A stretch of 64,000 nt of DNA from Sweltsa coloradensis (GCA_024449915.1 JAMZAV010005111.1:1-64000); one strand, 5' to 3'; numbered from the stretch's first letter, positions 45,983 through 58,800 are shown. Program-made: numbers and translations. The notes: generated by a model not told the origin, from the letters alone.

Positions 45983-46743
45983 CTAGGAAAACCGCTTAAT
46001 CCCGCCGCGTTGTTGGATGAGCGTAGATGGTGCATGAGCTGCCATGTGTTAGGGCGGATTTTCTGTTGTTCTGTGAAAAAAATCATTACTTAGTCGAGAT
46101 TTTTTTTTATTAAATTAATTGAAATAAAAAATAACTAATTTTTTTAATTAATCGTTAATTTTTTTTAACAAAGAAAAAAATCGTCAAATTGCAATTTTCA
46201 TAAGAAATAATATTCGGATTGCGCTCAAATTTTAACACGAATATATTGATTCATTAAAGCAAGGTTCTGTGAAAAAATAATTACAATAGATAATGCATGT
46301 AGGTGTTTATAGTCAAAGAATTGTTTTTAAAAAAGAAAAAACCCGTAAAATTTCGATTTCATGAGAAATAAATTTTTCGATTACGCTCAAATTTTCGCAC
46401 TAATATCTTAATTCATGAATTAAGGTTTGTGAAAAAATCATTACAGTTCGGTTAAGCATGTAGGTAGTAAAGGTCGAAGAAAGTTTTTAAAATCGAAAAA
46501 ATCGTAAAATTGCGTTTTTTATGGAAAAAATTTCCCGATTGCGCTCAAAACGTGGCAGTTCTAAGTTCAAGATTTCGAAGGCCTCCATGAAATTTCATCT
46601 GCATCGGAGTATCGGTTTTTGCGGAATCGTGGCTAACAAACAGACAAAAATAATACAGAAAGAAGAAAAAAAAAACTTCTGGATGTTTTTTCTCCAGTGT
46701 AGTGAAAATGGAATCTTTGCTTTCGCTCGCTACGCTCATCCAA
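45983..46743 (-). mobile_element. Helentron-like non-autonomous element, copy 3
   Basis: Minus-strand start TTGGATGAGCGTAGCGAGCG-type end at 46743 and hairpin end …GCGGTTTTCCTAG at 45983, with A and T as flanking host bases. The same internal 155-bp units as copy 1, somewhat diverged. Confidence 0.8.
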
Positions 46744-46749
46744 TAATGC

Positions 46750-47950
46750 TATTACTATTTATAATTCCCTATTACGGCCACCGGTTGTAGCCTACATTGA
46801 TCTGCTTATGACACCATAATTTTGTGGTCCCATTCTGTTATTCACATCTTCAGCCAATCAACAACACTTCATCCATCCCACCTTTTCTGAACGCGAAGTA
46901 TTTATGTCGCGCGGTAGGCCTATCTTATCTTTTGATATTGTTCAACTTTTCAAAGTACGGTAGGTACCTAACATCGCAGGGAAACTTCTTGCCTTCATTT
47001 AAAAGCACATTTTTAGGCCGAAACATACCACATTGACATTGTATCCGCTGGTTTATCCAAGTAAAATAGACCTAGTGAAAATTAATAATGTAAATATTAG
47101 GAATTCACAAAAAATTAAACCAAAATCGATAATGTTTTGATTGAAAAATTGCTAGTTCCCTGCTAAATAGACATTGGAACCCTTAAGCTTATCGCAGCAA
47201 GTTCTATGTCTTCCAATGGTTGCTAGCACGAGGCTACTCTGAAGTGAACTGTGTAGTGAACCCTAGTGTCCCCTGGTAGTGGGTGTGGGTTGGTATGTCT
47301 GTGGTCGTCCATGATACTTAATCTCAGCGGCTCTTATTTGAATCTCCCTTTGTCCGTAAAACAACATGGAACTAAAAAAAGATTGAGAATAGGAAAACAA
47401 CTGGAGATTAAATTTTGGCTTAAATCAGTAAATACACAACTTTTCACCTGTGGAATGAGGTTTGGGCAGCTAGTACCTAAGTTATGGGAATACTGTTAGC
47501 AAATGTAAACTTTACTATCCCCAACATCTGCAGGTGCATGTGCTCTGGGAAAAGAACCTTAAGTTGTATGACGACGGGACTTGCTACTTGGGAATGTATG
47601 TGTTTTTGAAATTGTTGTGTGTAAAATGTTGCTTTTCGCAAAGATGTTGAATAGGGAGTTTTCATAAACCTTATTTTATACTTTATTTATTTGTATTTTA
47701 TTTAGTATATTTGCATTTACTATTTGTACTACAACATTTGAACATGTAACATTAAAAATAAATGGCGAGAATGATAGAAGAGCATCTGCCCCGTGATACC
47801 AGTCTGTCACCCTCTAATACAATATATAATAATAAACTACACTGTCCGAGTTAAATACAGTTATCAAATACATCATAAATATTATTAAATCCTCTAAAAA
47901 ACTAAACAATACTACAACTAACAAAAACTAACTAAAACCTACTTAAAGTT
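46750..47950. other. Unassigned, with one weak exon-like block
   Basis: No repeat recognised. At 47538-47612 an acceptor-like ACATCTGCAG is followed by an open stretch (VHVLWEKNLKLYDDGTCYLG) that looks protein-like, but it has no clear donor. Treat as speculative. Confidence 0.2.
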
Positions 47951-47960
47951 ATACTACTAT

Positions 47961-48125
47961 TTGCCAACGCCTTGCCCATGTTGCAATACACCGGTTCTCG
48001 GTAGACATCCGAAGTTAGCCAACATCGGGCGTGGTCGGTAATTGATTGGTGACCACTTGGTAACACTACGTGCTGTTCGCAAAAGGGGGTGAAGCGATCG
48101 CCAAAGTGTGCCCCCGATTGAAAAA
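47961..48125 (+). repeat. 5S rRNA-derived SINE (SINE3-like) or 5S pseudogene
   Basis: About 118 nt match 5S rRNA in order: GCCAACGCC, AATACACCGGTTCTCG, GACATCCGAAGTTAGCCAAC (internal A box region), CATCGGGCGTGGT, and TTGGTGACCACTTGGTAACAC (C-box region), ending GTGCTGTTCGC. Differences from a functional 5S gene are many, and a non-5S tail (GGGGGTGAAGCGATCG…) follows, as in 5S-derived SINEs. Confidence 0.75.
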
Positions 48126-48129
48126 GATC

Positions 48130-49670
48130 CTTGCATTGTCACACTTAGCTGCGCTGCCCCTGAGAATAATGTTCATAACATGTTTGTGGTGTTTGGTAAA
48201 ATTAAAATTAAAAAAAGTTTGAAAAGGCCAACTGGCTAGTTCAGTTTAGATTGGATAAGAGTTTGACAGGTTGGGAAAGCATAGAGAACATAAAGCCCAC
48301 CTTAAGGGCTGGGGGCAACAAAACTTTTCACCTGCTGATGGCAAAGCAGCTAATTTAAAGTGTTGTTTACTTTAATCCACGACGCGTTTTCCGTCCTTTT
48401 GGCGGGAACAAAGACAGGGTAACCAGCATTCATGCTGCCAATCAACCAATCACGTAATTATTAATAAACTAACTTGTTTACAATATCTCGGTTATCATAA
48501 GCAAATTTGGATATATTGTTTGTATTAATATGATAAAAATTTTCCCTTGAACATGTAAATAATATTACAACTATTTTTTGTCCACAAAATTTATTTTACA
48601 AATCAGTAAACCATTGTTTTGTTAATAATTCTTGAAACGAACTTCAACAACAATTTACAAACCATTGTAGTATAAACAAAAGACTATTATTAGTACTAAG
48701 ATGGGATTGATTTGATTGGATTGGACATTGCGTAACGTCTCATATAATGCCCTTAGCTATTCGAGACGAATGAGTGGTGATAGATGAGAGATGAAGTAAT
48801 GAAGCAGAAGGGAGAGGGGAACCTGGTAACCGGCACGTAGCCTACTCCTTTGAAAAAAATATTCAAGGCGACCATCGGGAAACAGGTGGGAAGTATGCCT
48901 ACAGTCGGCTCAAGTCTATAATTCTCTAAATTTCCTGTCCGATTTAACAAAAAATTTGTTCTTTACATACAATGGGAGATAGCTCTCTTACTAAAATATA
49001 AAAGATAATATTGATTTCGAGTTGTACCCTAAATCAACAAATTTTATAGGGCCATTGTGAATTTTTGGGCAAAAATTCACTGCCACAGGGCAATTCTATT
49101 ACTGTCCGACTCCACATGTAGTCCCATAGATAGTCATGAGATGACAGTGACAGTTTCCCGATTCGTCCATTAATGAGGAACAAACCCTAACCCAAAGTTT
49201 CTGGCTCGGGGGTTGGCCTTTGCGAATTTTTGGCAAAAAATTCAACTGCACAACGGGGCCATTCTATTTCTGATGGAATATCAAACAGTTATCATAGGTG
49301 AAATAAAAATTACAGAAATAGTGATAACTGATGTAAGTCTGGATTGGCACCTCCACCAAGAAGTATGCACCTTCTGGGCCGCTCTACCATCCAATTATTT
49401 TGTTTTTAAATTTACCTGTAAACTGAGAACCATTTTTTTTCATTTCAAATAAAAGGTGATTGGCGATTGCACACCACTACAAAGTACAAATCATTTTTTT
49501 ATATTGTTTCACTTTTTTGCACGCAAACTTCTCATTCGAGTTTGTATTTCGAACGTTCGCACATCCTCTAAATATTAAATAATACAGATATGTTTGACTA
49601 AATATTAAGCTTAGACAATGTTGTTGGATGGCCTAGCGAAGACTTCAATTTGACTTCCCTAATAAAATAG
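48130..49670. other. Unassigned AT-rich sequence
   Basis: No gene or repeat boundary recognised. Confidence 0.5.
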
Positions 49671-49679
49671 CTCATTTTT

Positions 49680-49917
49680 TTGTCTGTTAGTTTTCAGACA
49701 CTCTACCGTAAACGCTGATCCGGTCTTAATGAAATTTGAAGGGGACTTTCCAAATCTCTGAACTTAGACCTTCCACGTTTTTAGGTACAATCGAAGAAAT
49801 ATTTTCTCATGAAAATCGTACTTATGCAATTTTTTTTCATTTTTTATGCAATTTTTCATAATATTTGGCCCGCAACAAAGCTAACGGCTTCTTCGATCTG
49901 ATTAAACTTTATGGTTA
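49680..49917 (+). mobile_element. Truncated Helentron-like fragment
   Basis: TAATGAAATTTGAAGGGGAC, AAATCTCTGAACTTAGA and CCACGTTTTT match the 5' part of copies 1-3 but the start is missing. It directly precedes copy 4. Confidence 0.6.
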
Positions 49918-50703
49918 TTGGATGAGCGTAGCGAGCGAAGCGAACTTCATTTCACTGACCCCCAAAAAATTAGCTCCATGTTTTTGATTTTTGTTTTTTT
50001 TGTTGTTTGTAATTTTTTGTCCGTTTTGAGTGCAGGATTTCCGGGCAAACGGCATAAGCTATCTTGATGAAATTTTTGAGGGGACCTTTCGTTTTCTCTG
50101 ACTTAGAGTGTATTGCTTTTGGGTACAATCCGAAGAAATATTTCTCATGAATATCGTACATTTTACGATTTTTTTTGCAGTTTTTGGTGCGATATTTCGT
50201 CACTTTGGGCCGCTTCTGCCAAACGGGTGGGGCTACAAGTTCATATTTCACATGGACATTAAGATTATAGTGAATGTAGTACCTTTGAAAGAAAATGTTG
50301 AAAGTTACCTTAGAATCCTATAGAAATAGATGGTTTTCATATTAGTTTTTCAATTTTTCGTGCGATATTTTCGTCACCTTTGGGCCGATTCTGACCAACG
50401 GGTGGGGCCTACAACGTTTCAGATTTCACATGGACATTAAGGTTATGTGTAATGTATTAGCCTTTTGAAAGAAATAGAAAGAGTTAGTCAGAATCCACAG
50501 AAATAAGGTTTAATATTAGTTTTTTTTTTAGGTTTATAATACAAATTAACAGTAACAATAGAAACTTGAAACAACAATCACCTACAATTCCCTTCAAAAA
50601 GCACTTGCAAGGAAGTGGTAAATCACACGCAAAAAACGCAAACAAAAAACTTACAAAAAAAAACTCTCATCCACAACGGGCGGGAACTTTAGCGGTTTTC
50701 TAG
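49918..50703 (+). mobile_element. Helentron-like non-autonomous element, copy 4 (diverged)
   Basis: It starts TTGGATGAGCGTAGCGAGCG and ends with CTCATCC, a hairpin region GGGCGGGAACTTTAGCGG and TTTTCTAG, with A left and T right. The interior differs from copies 1-3 (two GGGCCG-TTCTG-CAACGGGTGGGGC units at about 50210 and 50380), so it is a subfamily sharing only the ends. Confidence 0.75.
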
Positions 50704-50979
50704 TGTTAGAAATCACTGAACTTAAATATGTTATGAGATTTGGGGACAATCAAAGAAACATTTCTCAGAAAATCGTTCTTTTAGGCACAATTGGTCAAAT
50801 GACCTCGCCGCCCCGCACCTCTTCTGAAGCTGGACAACGAGAGCTCGTATCGGTTTTCACTTTCAGACTCGCAGTTCGTTTGACTCGCATTGTTGAAGAC
50901 AAACATGGTTCACTCTTGCTCTGTCTTGATTATGACAACACGAAACAGTTTATATTAATAAAAAGTGCATCTTTGTAAG

Positions 50980-51065
50980 TAGATTTTTTAGTTGTCCTCC
51001 CTTGTAATCCGTTTTTTAACTGAATATGAGTTAAGTTAACATAAATAAAATAATATAAATTAAAA
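50980..51065 (+). repeat. Retroposon 3' tail
   Basis: AGTTGTCCTCCCTTGTAA followed by AAATAAAATAATATAAAT, same end as 4915-5013. Confidence 0.5.
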
Positions 51066-51176
51066 TAATCACTGGACAAAAATAATCACCATAAAAGCTC
51101 ATCCATCAACGCGACTGAAAAAAGCATTTGCCAAGTAATATTCCAAAGGTCTGTACACTTGACATAGCCTTTAAAT

Positions 51177-52034
51177 TAGGTTTGCCGTCGATAATACGAA
51201 ATATCGATCGTTATCGATATCATAATACGATATGATAATCGATTCAAGTATTTTGATAAGATAAGATATGATTTTTGATTTTAATAGTAACATCGATGTT
51301 TTCGCAGTTTACCATGCTTAAAAAATGCCGCGCTGTCGTATCAACGCGCCGATTGGTTGTCGGAGTAGCCAATCGGCTGCTCAATATAATGCCACGCCCA
51401 CCGCCGCCAGTGCGCATGCGCTCGCAGCGCGATACAGGCGATAACGAAAACATCGCCCGGCCCGATTGCGATTTGCGATGTATTCAGTACGGCTCGACGT
51501 TGTTTGTGGCGTGAACTTTCTGTAGCGTCAGTCTGCCAATTATATTGAATTCCGTGATGTTTCTTCCGTCCCAAACTCCAAAGAAGGATATTTGCCATTA
51601 CTTCTGACGCTGCATAACAAGATGATTCAAGTGTGGCAGTTTTTTTTATTAGTCAAAGAACGACGACGAGGAGGTGGGAGGAGATAAGGCTGTGGCTCGA
51701 AATGTCGTATGAGATCTCGCCACTATTCTCTCGCTCGCTAGATGCCGTACTGTTGGAACACGTAAACAGTGACACCCGATGCAAGTCAAACGTAGTAAAA
51801 TATAGGCTTGTGTAATTGAAATTCCAGCCCTCAATTTTTTTAAACATTTCTAATCCGTAATGATCTCTTGTTGTCGTGTTACATTTTGGCGGTTTTTCTG
51901 CTTCCTTAGGCCTCAATTTGGAATTTTGATATGATAATCATTTTGGGTCCTATGATATCGATATATTTCGATATGATAATCGATTCGATGCCTCCGATTA
52001 TCGATCACGATTTTCACATCGAACGGCAACCCTA
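51177..52034. mobile_element. 858-bp hAT-like MITE rich in TATCGAT palindromes
   Basis: The ends are TAGGTTTGCCGTCGATAATA and (inward) TAGGGTTGCCGTTCGATG. The flanks CTTTAAAT (51169-51176) and CTTTAATA (52035-52042) are a near-perfect 8-bp duplication. Both ends carry multiple ATATCGATA-type words. No transposase. Confidence 0.8.
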
Positions 52035-52049
52035 CTTTAATACCCAAAT

Positions 52050-52985
52050 TGAGTAGAGGCCTACACGGTCCATTGTTAGGCTGGGGCTCACAGCTGATTT
52101 TGGCAGTCTCTAGAGAAGCCACATATTGCAAATAAATGGTCGCAGTGCTAAGGCCTCGATTTTCATATTCCCTTATTGAAACTACCTGTTCTTTTCAACT
52201 TCAACCTTGTTAATGCAGAAAACTGAACATAGATAATAGAAATGGGATTCACATTTTTTAGGGGGAGGGGGGGGTATTTCCAAATACAATTTTGATTTCT
52301 AGATGTACTGGGCCTACATTTTTCATTTTAATTAATTGTAAAAAATGTTCATTTAGTATTAATATGATACATTACAATGTGCGATGATAGAGCCTACCTT
52401 CTTTTGTAGGCATTAAAAAAAAATGATTTTCCAAACTATGATATTTTTCACAGATCACAACACAATTACTTTGTGTTTAATTTTTGCAAATCTCTTACTT
52501 GGGAATGTTTCAGCATTTTTTAGAATCAAAATGCAGAGCAATTTTTTTTAGACTTTTCAAAGTTGCCTCATTGAAATTAATTCTGAACTCCTCCGTCCTT
52601 TATGCATATCATACGAATTAACACAGTACACATAACCCACGCACACAGCTTGTAGATTGGATCGACTGTATAAATAACTACCAGACTAGAGGGCTGGTTG
52701 TTACACAATTGGCTCCTTTGTTCCTGTTGTTACCTCGGTGCCACCCAACACGCTTCTATTTTCCCGTTACTTATTGGAATGGATTACAAAATCATGACAA
52801 TAGCATCCTCCATATTATACAATCGACAACTGAAGTCTTAATTTGTGACTACAGTTATTTGTAGTAATTACTCAACTCTAAGTCCTTAAGTTGTTCCAAT
52901 TTGAGTGAATTTGCTTTTTGCTTCACATTGTTTACATTGTTCATTGGATAAAGCAATAATATAATTTAACATTACACCATCTTAC

Positions 52986-53020
<35 letters not shown>

Positions 53021-54540
53021 GGCCAAGTGGTAGAATGGCTTACTCCATGTCCTAAAATGCTTTCATTTCATTGTTGCACTAGTTAGCCACTGAACGAGTG
53101 AAGATTCAAATGTTTATCAGTTATCTCCTTTATTTTGTAAATCCCATCCATGAACTTGTTGAGTGATGTTGGCAACACTTTGTCCTGAAACTTATTTACA
53201 TAAACCGCATCATGTGTGAGTTCTGTGTAGGGTCTACATCGTACAATACTAAAAAGATTTAGTTGAGGTCTACCAATCTTGTACTAATGTTGAGGACGTT
53301 GTCCCATATACAAAATATATTTTAACGTATTATGCAAATCAAACAAAAATGGAAATCGTAGATCTAGGCCTATTGAGGAACTTACGTGTAACATGTGGCA
53401 CTTTATTAAAACTAATCCAATACTAGTCCGACCAACCAGTATTGTATGTGCCTACTTTGGATGGAGCCATTTACTACTCGTCGACATAACTTTTGAATTG
53501 GGATTACCTTTTTATTCGAAATATTGATTACTAATTTTAACCTCCAGGCGTATGAGACACCTTTACCCGTCCTACAAGTTTAATTCAAATAGTCTCACTT
53601 GTAATTGGTTCATCAAGTTTGCTACTTGGCAGCAGCACTCGTACCAGGAATAGAGCTAGTACGTTTAGTTAGTATTCATGTTCGCCCTAAGATAGCAGCA
53701 CACACAATGACTGCGTTTACAGCTGTCAAGTACACTTGCTCACTATGAAATTAAAACATTTTATTTGCTGTTTTTTGCTCACGCGAAGATGGCACAATGG
53801 AATTGTGTCCTTTTAACAGCAAGCATCTTGGCACAATGTTTTCATTATTTAAAAATTTCAACGAGTCTTTAAATTACTTTTCTTCTAGGTATGCTTTTCA
53901 ATCTTAATTGGGAATTAATCATGGCTAAAATGACATTTTATTTACTCTCAATTGCTGTTTTTTACACAATAAAAATAGTTTAAATAGCACATGATGAACA
54001 TTTTTTTTTCTTTATCGGGTTGTTTTTGTAGCGGCGGTAGTGATATCTTCCCTGTCGACGTTTCGAAGATCATGTTATCTTCTTCTTCCAGGCGTGACAT
54101 TATGAATATGAAGTTTTTGTGATAGATATTCCTCTAGTTTCTTGTTATTGTTTTTTTCTATTGTTACTATTAAAGTTTTTTGATTGGTTATTTTTTTTTA
54201 TTTGGTTTGATGTTTAATTTTTTTTACATTTAACAATACCTTATTTATTGGTTGACATTGTAGAACAAAACATGAGATTTCATCCAATAGGATGTTATTG
54301 TTAGGGCCTATCTTATGCATTGCAAATCATTTAATTCTTCATTAAAATAACCCACGCTGGGGTAAAATTTTGCACTAAAAAAATCATGCCTGGGAGGTTA
54401 ATTTACATGCTGGTTGTTGACGATCCCATCGATTAAACTCAATTTCAGAAAACTTTTAGCAATGGCATGCTAAGCAAAAAGAGGCCTGTACTCATTCCTT
54501 GTTGTGCTGTATGTTTTTTTTTATGTCTTATCTTCACGAA
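52050..54540. other. Unassigned sequence, includes a poly-A run
   Basis: An A-run of about 29 (52988-53016) is followed by GGCCAAGTGGTAGAATGGC, an A-box-like word without a matching B box. At 54045-54100 there is GTCGACGTTTCGAAGATCAT-type sequence, a word I associate with retroelement ends. No gene. Confidence 0.4.
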
Positions 54541-54546
54541 GGTGTA

Positions 54547-54717
54547 CAGTAAACCCTCGTTAATTCAAAGTAGTGTTGGAAGTCCATACAGAAGCTTTGG
54601 TATAGGCCAAGGGCTTAATGTTATATACTATTTCTATTTAGTTAATTTTTTTATAATTCAAAGTTCAAACTTTGATTTTTGGGGTTCCTTGGGCTTCAAA
54701 TTAAAGGAAGACTACTG
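54547..54717. mobile_element. 171-bp pogo-like MITE, TA flanks
   Basis: It starts CAGTAAACCCTCGTTAATTC and its right end reads CAGTAGTCTTCCTTTAATTT inward; TA on both sides (54545-54546, 54718-54719). Confidence 0.75.
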
Positions 54718-55024
54718 TATTTTGTTTCAAGCATTGCGTTTTACAACTATAGGCCTATGATAAATTCATATAATTTATTATTTCATATTTTTAGTTTTTA
54801 CTAAGTTGGAATATTTAGATGTCTTGTGGCCTTGTCACAAGTTAGCCTACAAAATTGCTGTTTATGTCGATACTGGTTTCAAATCTCTCGCATAGTAATT
54901 CCAAGGTGGTGGCATAATAATAATCCATCCTTAATCATGGTCAATTGCAAAAAATTTATATTCACAGTCTGGCTTTTCAAATACTTTCTGGTTATATAAT
55001 CCTAGATTTACTGACTCCATGAGT

Positions 55025-55310
55025 ATGACCAACAGTGTTGGCTTGAGCATTAAATGCGCGACTCTGATTCGGGAGGGCCAGGGTATCAAATCCCGTTGAG
55101 ACCGTCAATCCAGAGTCCTGACTGAAGGTTTTTTCTTAGGTTTATCTCAGTCCTCAATGCGAATGCAAGGGATTGAGTCCTCTTAAACAGCCCTTGGACA
55201 TCCCTTCACAATTGTCCTTTTTACCTAGTTAAGACACATGAAAAGGGGCATGAATTGCACTCTGTGCAGGCTTCCCACAAAAATTATTAAAATTATTAAT
55301 TTATTATTAC
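55025..55310 (+). mobile_element. tRNA-derived SINE-like repeat (second family), copy 2
   Basis: GGGTATCAAATCCCGTTGAG (B-box-like) is followed by CTGACTGAAGGTTTTTT, AATGCGAATGCAAGG and CATCCCTTCACAATTGTCC, then GCAGGCTTCCCAC and an AT-rich tail. Same order as 11190-11425. Confidence 0.65.
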
Positions 55311-55319
55311 TGACTGTGA

Positions 55320-56190
55320 TTTGCAAATGGCCCTGGTTGTTCTCTACGGCAGCTCTCTTGATTATGTATCATGTACGACTGGCATACTTGCAATCAACAA
55401 TAGGTCTGTTCAATTTGGCTACAACAATAAACTCAATTTTGGTACCGGTAAGGCCTTTTGTCACTTGTCATTATGTTCCTCAGGTAAACTGCTTGAAACT
55501 GGTTTCGTTTTTGGCAAAACCGATTAGGTCTATATAAACTATAAGTGTTGACAGGACAGACACATAGAGTAGGTGGGAGTCGAGAATTAATTCGCCAATC
55601 GACATACGGTTTGTCAAGTCAAGTTTGATACAATAAAACACAGATACTATTGTATACCGGTATACAGTTGTTGCATTGCAATAATGTTACGTGCAATTAC
55701 TAGTAACTTCTTACTCGATGAAGTAGAGATACGGGTTTTTAGCGTTTTAGGTTTTTGATGCAACAGAATGCTCATTTTGACGATTCAAAATGCTAATTTT
55801 ATTTTACTAAAAGTAATGTTTTTAAATCCTATTGAGAACTAGTTTAATAATGTTTTCTAGCGTTTTATGAGACTATATAGAATTGAAATGTTCCTATAAT
55901 TCATCATATTCATTTACCAATAGAAGTGTAAGAAACACCCTTCATTTAGGGTTTTGGTGGAAAGAAAAACAATTGATGCTACAAAATGCTAAATAAATGT
56001 TAAATATTCTAAATTTATATGCTAGAAACTCTTCTCTGGGGATAACAATTTCAAAGTACAAACATCAAATCAAATATAGAGGTATCAAACAAGAAAGGTA
56101 TATTTTTTTTAAAATATGTTAAACATTTGATAGTATAGTAGGCCTAATCAAATTAATTATAAGGCAATTTACAAAATGTGTAACCTAGGC
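55320..56190. other. Unassigned AT-rich sequence
   Basis: Nothing recognised. Confidence 0.5.
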
Positions 56191-56204
56191 TACATTTATG
56201 CTTG

Positions 56205-56330
56205 CATTTGTGCTTGAATGCTTGTGGTCCTTTGGGCTTCTTCCACTTTTCAATGCAGAAGGTCCCGGGTTCAAATCCTGGTTCCAGCAAGTTTTTAAAC
56301 TGTTTAGGTGACTTTGGAGCCAACAATAAA
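56205..56330 (+). repeat. SINE head fragment (tRNA-like)
   Basis: TTCAATGCAGAAGGTCCCGG and GGTTCAAATCCTGG form a B-box region; AAGGT and CTGCATT match the SINE head at 61700-61760 in the other orientation. GTGACTTTGGAGCC matches its body. Confidence 0.6.
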
Positions 56331-56339
56331 GCATAAGAA

Positions 56340-57450
56340 ATCATACACAGTAATTTACCTCCACTCTGAAAACCAGTACTTGCATCTGAGTGGGCCGGCT
56401 CCATGTACACATTAATTGTCATTTTATTTACTGACCTCGACTAAAGCATTGTTGTGATAATAGTTTTACACACCAGCATCTGTTGAGGTTATTTCCCTGT
56501 TTTTTTTGCAAAAACAAACCAATTTCAAGATTAAGATTTTTATTTGAAAAGAGTGCAACATTCTTTCAAAGCAGTTGTGCAGTTTTTGTAAATGTCTAGA
56601 GACAATATTATATGTTCATACATTGCTCACCGAAACACCACTTCTTTAAAGAAGGTATGTGTACTGTATTCCTTTGCAACAATTCAATAAATTTTCAATA
56701 TCTGGAACCATATTGTTGTAGCCTTATCAACCACATTATTGAACATTGTTTGCCTTTATAAGTTAACTTACATACTAGAAAAGACAGACCTATCGTTTGT
56801 CCGACAGTTTGAGAACTTTTACATTGGCGACCCAGAAGACCAGGCTTCTTAAGGTGGTTAGACCCTGCAGTTACAGCTTTTTAGTGATATTCTCGAGAAT
56901 GGTGCAAAATATTAAAAACTGGTTCACATTAATGTGGTTTTTGGTTAGAATTGAGGAAATGCAAGTATAAATATTCTAATATAAATAATCGGTTTCGATT
57001 TGTATGTTGATTATGCATTTAATTAATTACATGTCTGATTAAAGTCGTCTTACTTAACGTACATTAGAATCTTTTTTCATGCAGGCATCGTTCTCTCAAA
57101 ACCACCACATAATGTTGGCAGGAGTCTGTCGCTTTAAACACGAGCGATAACTGAGCTCATTGGCAACCCTTAATCTCTTCTGTGCTTGCTTGACCCTGGG
57201 GGGGGGATCAGGGGCAGAACTAGGCTTTATGCCTAAGTTTTTTCAACTTAATCTGTCAAACGAGATGGGAAAACCCAAAGTCACTCAATAGCCAGTAGAA
57301 ATCTCTTGGGCTTTGGCTTCTTCACATTTAGCTCAGAACCTTTGTGAAAAACCCAGTGTGAATTTATTAAATTTAAATCTTGGTCAGTTTTGTTAGGCAG
57401 TTACCTTGTTAACATCACTCTTATTATAAAATGCATGTTGGGTAAAGCAA
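56340..57450. other. Unassigned sequence
   Basis: No gene or repeat boundary recognised; ends with G-run and C-run homopolymers near 57198 and 57464. Confidence 0.4.
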
Positions 57451-57454
57451 ATTG

Positions 57455-57612
57455 ATATTAATGTCCCCCCACTGAAAATCAGTTCCGAGACTCGAGTGGG
57501 AAGGGGGTAGACTCTAAATACATTTTAAATTGTATTTTAATTTATTTGTATGCAATCCTAGTTTTATTTGTAAATTAATCTTGAATAGGATCGACATGAA
57601 TAAATAAATGAA
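57455..57612 (+). mobile_element. SINE tail fragment
   Basis: CCCCCACTGAAAATCAG, then GTAGACTCTAAATAC and a terminal AATAAATAAATG match the tail of the 61345-61760 family in plus orientation. Confidence 0.65.
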
Positions 57613-57619
57613 GTTTTCC

Positions 57620-58270
57620 AAAGAATTGATTGAAGTAATACCAGTTTTTTTACAAGCACAGCGTACTTAAAGGGTTTTCAATACTTATAAAACTAGGAGC
57701 AATGATGGCCACTTAACCCCAGGGAGAGACCTAGTGTTTTGTTTCTCATGGCTGGCATCGTCCTGCATAGTGGTGTTGGACTATTTTCACTCCTTTGCTG
57801 CTTTTGCTACACTTAAACAGAGTGGTTTGAGTCCTTCTTTACACGGATGGGACCTGATGGTGGAGTTGTGTGAACACTACCCATTGAGTTGCTATTTCTT
57901 GAACATACGGTTTAGTTCAAACCTGTTTGGCCGCAGTCCGTGTTTGAGAACTAGTAACTATATTGATTGAGTAACATGATGGGCAGTTGTTTTTTTTTTT
58001 TTTGTTTTTTTCTTATCAAATTTAGCCGTCAATTCCGTCTCGGCTCTGGGGAGAATACTCCTGGTTTAAGTGAAAAATGGTTATTTCTTGGGGGATGGTA
58101 GCTTCTGGAGCGCAAAAAACTTAGGCAGTATAAAAGCGCTTTTTGGTGCTTTTGTTGTGTTTTTTTGTCCAGTTTTTTGCTTGTTTTTCATGTAATTTGT
58201 ATAATTTTTTTGTATTTTAATTGTAATATGTTTAATAAATTATATATTTACAACAATCAAATTTTTAATA
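57620..58270. other. Unassigned sequence
   Basis: No feature supported; a T-rich stretch lies at 57988-58012. Confidence 0.4.
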
Positions 58271-58274
58271 ATTT

Positions 58275-58330
58275 TTTATTATTATTATTATTAATTCTTA
58301 TTTGATTATTATTATTATTATTATTACTTA
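58275..58330. repeat. (ATT)n microsatellite
   Basis: Two ATT/TTA runs separated by about 18 bases. Confidence 0.9.
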
Positions 58331-58339
58331 GTATTATAT

Positions 58340-58485
58340 TTCGCCTTGAAAAAAAACGCTAAGTCCATACAGTAGGTCAACCAATAAGTTGGCCTGAAAA
58401 AAATCGGCTATGTCCATAAACTAGTCAACTGCTAAGTTTAGCAGCTAACCTAGTAAATGGCCTTGAAAAAGTAGCTAAGTCCACT
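58340..58485. repeat. Short degenerate tandem (~60 bp)
   Basis: CCTTGAAAAA…GCTAAGTCCATA recurs about 2.5 times (58343, 58393, 58462). Confidence 0.6.
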
Positions 58486-58769
58486 ATTGGGTCATGAATG
58501 GTTAAGAGTATTGGGGAAGACCGTTTGTCATGATCCTATTATTCTGTATGTCCTACACTTTGTCATTCATTAAATGGTTCCCTTCAATGGATCAGTCTAA
58601 ATGAGAAAGTGTGACCTCAACACCTTAAAAGGTGTTGAGCTTCCACACTTTCCATTTAAACGAGTCCATTGAAAGGAACATTAAATGCAAGTGCCGACAA
58701 GACATAGCAATAGGATTGATCATGACCAACGTCTTCCAATATCCTTCCTTAACCCTTCATATCCCATAG
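58486..58769. mobile_element. 284-bp MITE forming one long imperfect hairpin
   Basis: The two ~135-nt halves are inverted copies. The tips are TGGGTCATGAATGGTTAAG against (inward) TGGGATATGAAGGGTTAAG, and the apex is CTCAACACCTT/AAAAGGTGTTGAG near 58627. Mismatches and bulges are spread along the arms. No ORF. Confidence 0.8.
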
Positions 58770-58800
58770 TTAGTAGCATATCTGCCTGCAACAATGGGCG

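Noticed and set aside
47961..48080. Functional 5S rRNA gene
   Set aside because: Too many substitutions in stems and a non-5S continuation.
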